DNA of 13,475 nucleotides from Candidatus Brocadiales bacterium (GTDB taxonomy: Bacteria > Planctomycetota > Brocadiia > Brocadiales > Bathyanammoxibiaceae). The DNA is taken from contig JAUQZZ010000040.1 of assembly GCA_030586765.1 (NCBI GenBank), forward strand, positions 1 through 13,475. Direction: 5' to 3'. How positions within the stretch are numbered: the stretch's first letter is position 1; the number at the start of each line of letters is the position of its first letter. The position numbers and the translations under genes are program-made. The notes below the pieces were generated by a model. The model was not told the DNA's origin. It did not search any database and was given only the letters and a program-made list of their open reading frames with translations. Positions 10,806-13,475 of the stretch are shown one piece after another.

Positions 10806-11585
10806 ATGACCATATTGGAGTTTTTAAATCAAATAGGAAATTTAAAGGATTTCTCAAGGAAATCCCTCATCTTATTAATCACATATTATCTAAGAAAGTA
10901 TAAAGGTACCCTAGAGTTCAGCGTATCAGACATAAGGGGAAGTTTTCAAGACATCTCTCTTAAAGTACCTTCAGATCTTGCACGACTCACAAGAGGACTA
11001 ACAAAAGGAAAGAACTCGCCGCTGTTGAGGACAAAAAAGAAATATTTTTCATTATCGTTAGACGGAGTACGTGAAGTTGAGTCGTATCTGACATCGGATA
11101 AACAAAATCCAGCTGCTATAGAAAGTTTCATACATAACGCTATAACTTATCTTGAAAAGATTATTTCAAAAGTTGAGGAGGACAACAAGAGAAGATTTTT
11201 AGCAGAGGCAATAGCTTGTATTAAGGTTCGAGCAAAAAGGGCAACAATTATAATGACATGGCTAATGGCACTACAGCATTTATACGATTACGTTTTGTCA
11301 AAAAAGCTTAAAGATTTTAATTTAACCCTCTCCCAAAGACGTGATAGGTATAACAAAATACAAGTCACAACCAGAGACGATTTTTCTGATGTTAAGGAAT
11401 CGGTATTTATTGAAATATGTAGGTCGTCAGGAATTATAAGTAATGATGTGAGAAAAATTCTTGATGAAAAATTGGGTATTAGAAATACCTGCGCTCATCC
11501 TTCTAATGTGGAAATACACGACTCGAAAGTTGTAAATTTTATTGAGGAAATTGTGGATAACGTAATCGACAAATATAAAATATAA
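10806..11585 (+). CDS. HEPN-type putative RNase with N-terminal winged-helix-like domain
   Basis: This 259-residue protein begins immediately after the stop of its partner. Residues 1-95 (SLILLITYYLRKYKGTLEFSVSDIRGSF...LLRTKKKYFSLSLDGVREVESYL) look like a winged helix ending in a beta-hairpin wing. From about 130 the protein is helical (FLAEAIACIKVRAKRATIIMTWLMALQHLYDYVLSKKL) and carries GIRNTCAHPS, with Arg226 and His231 forming the R-x4-H signature of HEPN ribonucleases. HEPN proteins serve in toxin-antitoxin, abortive-infection and CRISPR effector systems. The pairing with a winged-helix gene at a tRNA hotspot suggests a defence or TA-like role, which is not shown by sequence alone. A non-catalytic HEPN scaffold is the alternative. 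Confidence 0.65.
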   Translation: MTILEFLNQIGNLKDFSRKSLILLITYYLRKYKGTLEFSVSDIRGSFQDISLKVPSDLARLTRGLTKGKNSPLLRTKKKYFSLSLDGVREVESYLTSDKQNPAAIESFIHNAITYLEKIISKVEEDNKRRFLAEAIACIKVRAKRATIIMTWLMALQHLYDYVLSKKLKDFNLTLSQRRDRYNKIQVTTRDDFSDVKESVFIEICRSSGIISNDVRKILDEKLGIRNTCAHPSNVEIHDSKVVNFIEEIVDNVIDKYKI

Positions 11586-11659
11586 CCTATAGTAACTCTA
11601 CTAACCCGGCATAAGTGGTGGCAAATAGCTCTCCGCAGACTATTTTTCTAGCACAGTCA

Positions 11660-11685
11660 GTAGGGAGCGTCAAGACGCACCCTAC
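11660..11685. repeat. 26-bp hairpin repeat, copy 1
   Basis: GTAGGGAGCGTC (11660-11671) and GACGCACCCTAC (11674-11685) with a 2-nt loop and one mismatch. It is the same repeat as 11769-11794, after the HEPN operon. No T-tract follows. Confidence 0.65.
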
Positions 11686-11693
11686 ACCTATCT

Positions 11694-11720
11694 GTCATTC
11701 TGAGCGAAGCGAAGAATCTC
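11694..11720. repeat. GTCATTCTGAGCG-type dispersed repeat
   Basis: The segment starting GTCATTCTGAGCGAAGCG and ending GAATCTC belongs to the same family as the arms at 1228-1301. It is a single arm here without its inverted partner close by. Confidence 0.5.
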
Positions 11721-11768
11721 TCTTTGTCCGATTTAAATTCTTCATCCCCCTTAGGCGGACTCAGCCTT

Positions 11769-11794
11769 GTAGGGTGCGTTTCAACGCACCCTAC
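11769..11794. repeat. 26-bp hairpin repeat, copy 2
   Basis: GTAGGGTGCGTT (11769-11780) and AACGCACCCTAC (11783-11794), perfect 12-bp arms with a 2-nt loop. Two copies 109 bp apart mark this gap as a landing site for short palindromic repeats. Confidence 0.7.
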
Positions 11795-11797
11795 GTA

Positions 11798-11882
11798 GTC
11801 ATTGCGAGTGGAGCGAAGCAATCTCATTGATAAAGGATAAATACGAGATTGCTTCGCCCGCCTTCGGCGGTCTCGCAATGAC
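11798..11882. repeat. 85-bp MITE/REP-like inverted repeat
   Basis: Outer arms GTCATTGCGAG (11798-11808) and CTCGCAATGAC (11872-11882) are perfect. Inner arms GCGAAGCAATCTC (11813-11825) and GAGATTGCTTCGC (11845-11857) are also perfect, and a nested hairpin CCGCC-ttc-GGCGG sits at 11858-11870. It resembles short non-coding inverted-repeat elements common in environmental bacteria; no ORF is inside. Confidence 0.75.
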
Positions 11883-11889
11883 AACTTTC

Positions 11890-11903
11890 GGGGCTAACGC
11901 CCC
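11890..11903 (-). terminator. Short hairpin after guaB, possible terminator
   Basis: GGGGC/GCCCC around a 4-nt loop, 17 nt beyond the guaB stop. No T-tract follows on the minus strand, so intrinsic termination is doubtful. Confidence 0.35.
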
Positions 11904-11920
11904 TCAGCAATAACAGACCC

Positions 11921-13465
11921 CTACCCCTCCCTGGGCGTCATCACTGACTTGAAGAACCCCAGGTGGGGTTCCTTGTAGGAATGAAGCCCATGTACCCCTC
12001 CCTCGGCCTGGGCGGAGGGGCTCCTGGTCTCAAACCTTAAAGTGCCGTTATAAAGGGCCTCGTGGAGGTCTGAGATGGTGCGACAGCCGAGGTCCTGGAG
12101 GGCGTGTTTCAGGCTCTGCATGAAGTACTCCATGAGGTCTACCACAGAACCCCTATCCACTACTGCCCCGGAGACCCCCTGGGCTACCTTGATTTTGTCT
12201 TCTTCGGAGAAATACCTCTTGGCCCCGCCTTCCTCCATGGCCTCAAGGGAGGCCATCCCCCTGTATCTCTTCAGCCTTACCCCTCCCTCATAGAAATATT
12301 CCCCCGGGGCCTCGGTGGTACCTGCCAGTAAGGCCCCTAGCATCACGGCGCTTGCCCCCAAGGACAGGGCCTTGGCAACATGGCCCAGGTTGGATACACC
12401 CCCATCTGCCATCACGGGGACGTTGCCGTAGCCCCTGGCAAATTTGGCGCAGTGGTAGACCGCCGAACCCTGGGCCCTGCCCACGGCAAGGGTCTCCTGG
12501 GTGATACATATACTCCCACTGCCCATGCCTATCCTGAGGGCGTCCGCCCCCGCATCAATAAGGCTCTGACACTGCCGGGCCGTTACCACATTGCCCCCTA
12601 TTACCTCCACCTGGGGATACTTCTTCTTGATGTATTTAATCATGTCAATCTGGAAGATGCTGTCCCCCTGGGAGGCGTCTATTACCACCACGTCCACCCC
12701 GACCTTCACCAGTTCTTCCAGCCTCTCCCTGTCCTCCTCCTTGGTAGAGAGGGCCGCCCCTACCAGGAGCTGTTTCGTGGCGTTCTTGGAGGCGTTAGGA
12801 AAGTCTTCGTTCTTGAGCAGGTCCGTACGGCTCATGAGGGAGACCAATCTGCCCTCTTTATCTACTATGGGGAGCTTACCCTTCTTGCACTCCTTCAGGA
12901 TACGGTTGCCGTCCTGGAGGGTTATACCTACCTGGGCAGTGACCAGCTCTCTGGTCATAACCTCCTTGAGTTTACGATGGCGATTGGTATCAAAACATAT
13001 ATCCCTGTGGGTGACTATGCCTACTAGCTTAGAACCCAGCCTGCCATCCTCGGTAATGGGTATCCCCGAAAAGCCGTAGGTCTTTTTAATCTTATCTATG
13101 TCAGCAATGGTATTATCCGGGCCCAGGACTACGGGGGCGGTGATAAAGCCGTTCTCAAACCTCTTCGCCAGCCTAACGTGTTTGACCTGCTCCTCTACCG
13201 TATTGTTATAATGGATGATACCTATACCCCCGCACAGGGCCATGTAGATGGCCATCTTGGACTCGGTAACGGTATCCATCGGGGAACTCACTATGGGCCT
13301 CTTCAGTTTTATGTTCCTGGTGAGGCGTGTCTCTAAATCCACCTCGTCTGCACCAAAGTCAATGTGCCCTGGTAAGAGGATAAAATCACTGTAAGTAAGA
13401 CCTCCCCTGTTCTCAAAGAAGGTCTCTGCACTAAACCCGTTCCCACTATTATTTTCTAATGGCAT
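11921..13465 (-). CDS. guaB: IMP dehydrogenase, eukaryote-like subtype
   Basis: IMP dehydrogenase oxidises IMP to XMP with NAD+, the committed step of guanine nucleotide synthesis in the cytosol. The 514 residues from the ATG at 13465 show the full family: N-terminal LTYSDFILLPG, a CBS-pair insert (about 105-225), the NAD-site region with VVVIDASQGDS, the IMP loop GMGSGSICITQE with catalytic Cys320, MADGG, and the flap with YRGMASLEAM and RYFS (418-420). The wording of the loop (GSICITQE rather than GPGSICTTR), KIKVAQGVSGAVVDRGSV and the tail SAQAEGGVHGLHSY match animal-type enzymes, as does the length. No ribosome site is visible and the frame stays open to the right edge, so a start beyond the window is possible. 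Confidence 0.96.
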   Translation of the reverse strand: MPLENNSGNGFSAETFFENRGGLTYSDFILLPGHIDFGADEVDLETRLTRNIKLKRPIVSSPMDTVTESKMAIYMALCGGIGIIHYNNTVEEQVKHVRLAKRFENGFITAPVVLGPDNTIADIDKIKKTYGFSGIPITEDGRLGSKLVGIVTHRDICFDTNRHRKLKEVMTRELVTAQVGITLQDGNRILKECKKGKLPIVDKEGRLVSLMSRTDLLKNEDFPNASKNATKQLLVGAALSTKEEDRERLEELVKVGVDVVVIDASQGDSIFQIDMIKYIKKKYPQVEVIGGNVVTARQCQSLIDAGADALRIGMGSGSICITQETLAVGRAQGSAVYHCAKFARGYGNVPVMADGGVSNLGHVAKALSLGASAVMLGALLAGTTEAPGEYFYEGGVRLKRYRGMASLEAMEEGGAKRYFSEEDKIKVAQGVSGAVVDRGSVVDLMEYFMQSLKHALQDLGCRTISDLHEALYNGTLRFETRSPSAQAEGGVHGLHSYKEPHLGFFKSVMTPREG

Positions 13466-13475
13466 ATCTTTACAC

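Noticed and set aside
11615..11884. Frames of 71 and 75 aa in the gap before guaB
   Set aside because: They are made of the hairpin repeats and the MITE-like element; no ribosome site or protein character.
12075..13079. Long plus-strand frames (up to 215 aa) and a minus-strand shadow inside guaB
   Set aside because: They lie wholly within a well-conserved 514-aa gene in other frames and show no domain.

Overview
The window looks bacterial: TTGACA/TATAAT-type promoters, Shine-Dalgarno sites of the AGGAGG class, a tRNA gene with encoded CCA, and small palindromic intergenic repeats of a kind common in uncultured environmental bacteria. I cannot name the phylum. Two core genes give hints: an IMP dehydrogenase of the eukaryote-like subtype, and a secreted protein resembling the soluble domain of STT3/AglB oligosaccharyltransferases.

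Layout. (1) 1-865: 5' part of a minus-strand gene for the exported STT3-like protein; it runs off the left edge. (2) 866-1329: gene-free, packed with small hairpin repeats, plus a strong rightward promoter. (3) 1330-1408: intact tRNA-Pro(GGG). (4) 1362-10255: an integrated element of about 8.85 kb, bounded by a perfect 48-bp direct repeat (attL 1362-1409, attR 10208-10255) copied from the 3' half of the tRNA. (5) 10256-11585: an AT-richer two-gene plus-strand operon whose second product carries an R-x4-H motif typical of HEPN RNases. (6) 11586-11920: gene-free, with hairpin repeats. (7) 11921-13465: guaB on the minus strand, possibly continuing past the right edge.

The element. Almost all its genes are on the minus strand. 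Reading leftward, the left operon is: a 58-aa HTH protein (4468), a replication-initiator-like protein (4295), an unknown (3488), a frameshifted small gene (3084), an excisionase-type HTH protein (2837) and a tyrosine integrase (2514) next to attL. The replication gene carries iteron-like repeats beside an AT-rich flank within its own linker, as in lambda O. Copies of ACTGTGTCAGT near both ends look like integrase arm sites. The middle holds an unknown gene (5141) divergent from a HicB-HicA toxin-antitoxin pair, and a second, short tyrosine recombinase. The right part holds small DNA-binding proteins (ribbon-helix-helix, excisionase-like HTH, winged helix) and several orphans. I see no capsid, terminase, portal or relaxase gene, so a satellite-like or plasmid-like integrative element, or a decayed prophage, fits best.

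Two themes recur. Three genes (865, 8135, 8561) have a recognisable promoter whose -10 box ends exactly 8 nt before the start codon, with no Shine-Dalgarno site, which suggests leaderless transcripts. Two leaders inside the element (before 6622 and before 7812) contain interleaved inverted repeats with H-type pseudoknot topology. The most promising candidate for an undescribed system is the HEPN operon beside attR; the lambda-O-like origin and the structured recombinase leader come next.
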